Shown piece by piece: positions 5,481 to 5,573 of a stretch of 5,573 bases of DNA. Origin of the DNA: K189A clade bacterium. GTDB lineage: Bacteria > Pseudomonadota > Gammaproteobacteria > Pseudomonadales > Azotimanducaceae. The stretch is taken from assembly GCA_007571095.1 (NCBI GenBank), contig RKSB01000068.1, positions 1 to 5,573 of the forward strand. The letters run 5' to 3'. Every line of letters begins with the position of its first letter. Within the stretch, counting starts at the first letter, position 1. The notes under the pieces are model-generated. The model worked only from the letters and a program-made list of their open reading frames with translations. It was not told where the DNA came from and did no database searches. The translations under genes were made by a program, and so were the position numbers.

Positions 5481-5573
5481 CCTGACTTCAGGGGAATTTT
5501 TATCCTTTCCCTCTGGTGCTGAGGATTCTTTATATCCTCTCTGGCTGAAGGCTCTTTATACCCTTCTGGCTGA
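5481..5573. repeat. Array of hairpin repeats upstream of lolB, running off the window
   Basis: Three units of 25-32 bases follow each other on the plus strand. Each has two stem arms around a loop containing TTTAT, then a linker like CTGGCTGA. The arms are AGGGGAA/TTTCCCT (5490-5496, 5506-5512), GAGGAT/ATCCTC (5521-5526, 5534-5539) and GAAGG/CCTTC (5547-5551, 5562-5566). The arm sequences differ, yet each still pairs with its partner. A tight repeat CCTGA/TCAGG (5481-5492) precedes them. The array is cut by the window edge, so its full length is unknown. The rest of the non-coding stretch (5410-5480) shows no clear promoter. Confidence 0.65.

Noticed and set aside
5481..5573. CRISPR array.
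   Set aside because: Units are 25-32 bases with no unique spacers of normal length; the conserved part is a short linker plus loop, and the stems vary.

Overview
The window looks like a piece of a gammaproteobacterial chromosome. The evidence is the gene order lolB, tRNA-Gln, prs, rplY, pth, ychF, tRNA-Met, all on the minus strand. This is the order I know from Pseudomonas and relatives, except that ispE, normally between lolB and tRNA-Gln/prs, is absent. The genus cannot be fixed from this sequence.

Reading the minus strand from the right edge: 5410-5573 is non-coding and carries a short array of hairpin-forming repeats upstream of lolB (outer-membrane lipoprotein insertion). After a 154-base gap, which holds a strong sigma70-type promoter, come tRNA-Gln(TTG) and prs (PRPP synthetase). 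The 174-base prs-rplY gap contains hairpins and a second, more degenerate repeat array that resembles the first. Then come rplY (L25/Ctc), pth (peptidyl-tRNA hydrolase), ychF (overlapping pth by ATGA) and tRNA-Met(CAT). The spacing fits one long transcript for tRNA supply, nucleotide precursor supply, 5S rRNA binding and peptidyl-tRNA recycling.

The left 880 bases differ. They are visibly richer in A+T and hold a type II restriction endonuclease-like gene with a PD-(D/E)XK active site directly beyond tRNA-Met. Its reading frame ends early at an A5 run. The expected C-terminal tail is present one frame over and ends at 40-42. A plus-strand frame running in from the left edge ends at 47-49 and would converge on it; it could be the end of the partner methyltransferase gene, but only 15 codons are visible. 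This part looks like an acquired restriction-modification cassette next to a tRNA gene.

Most of the window is housekeeping. The points worth a second look are the frameshifted nuclease, the tRNA-Met junction without an encoded CCA, the missing ispE, and the two related intergenic repeat arrays, one of which shows compensatory stem changes. I see no clearly new multi-gene system.
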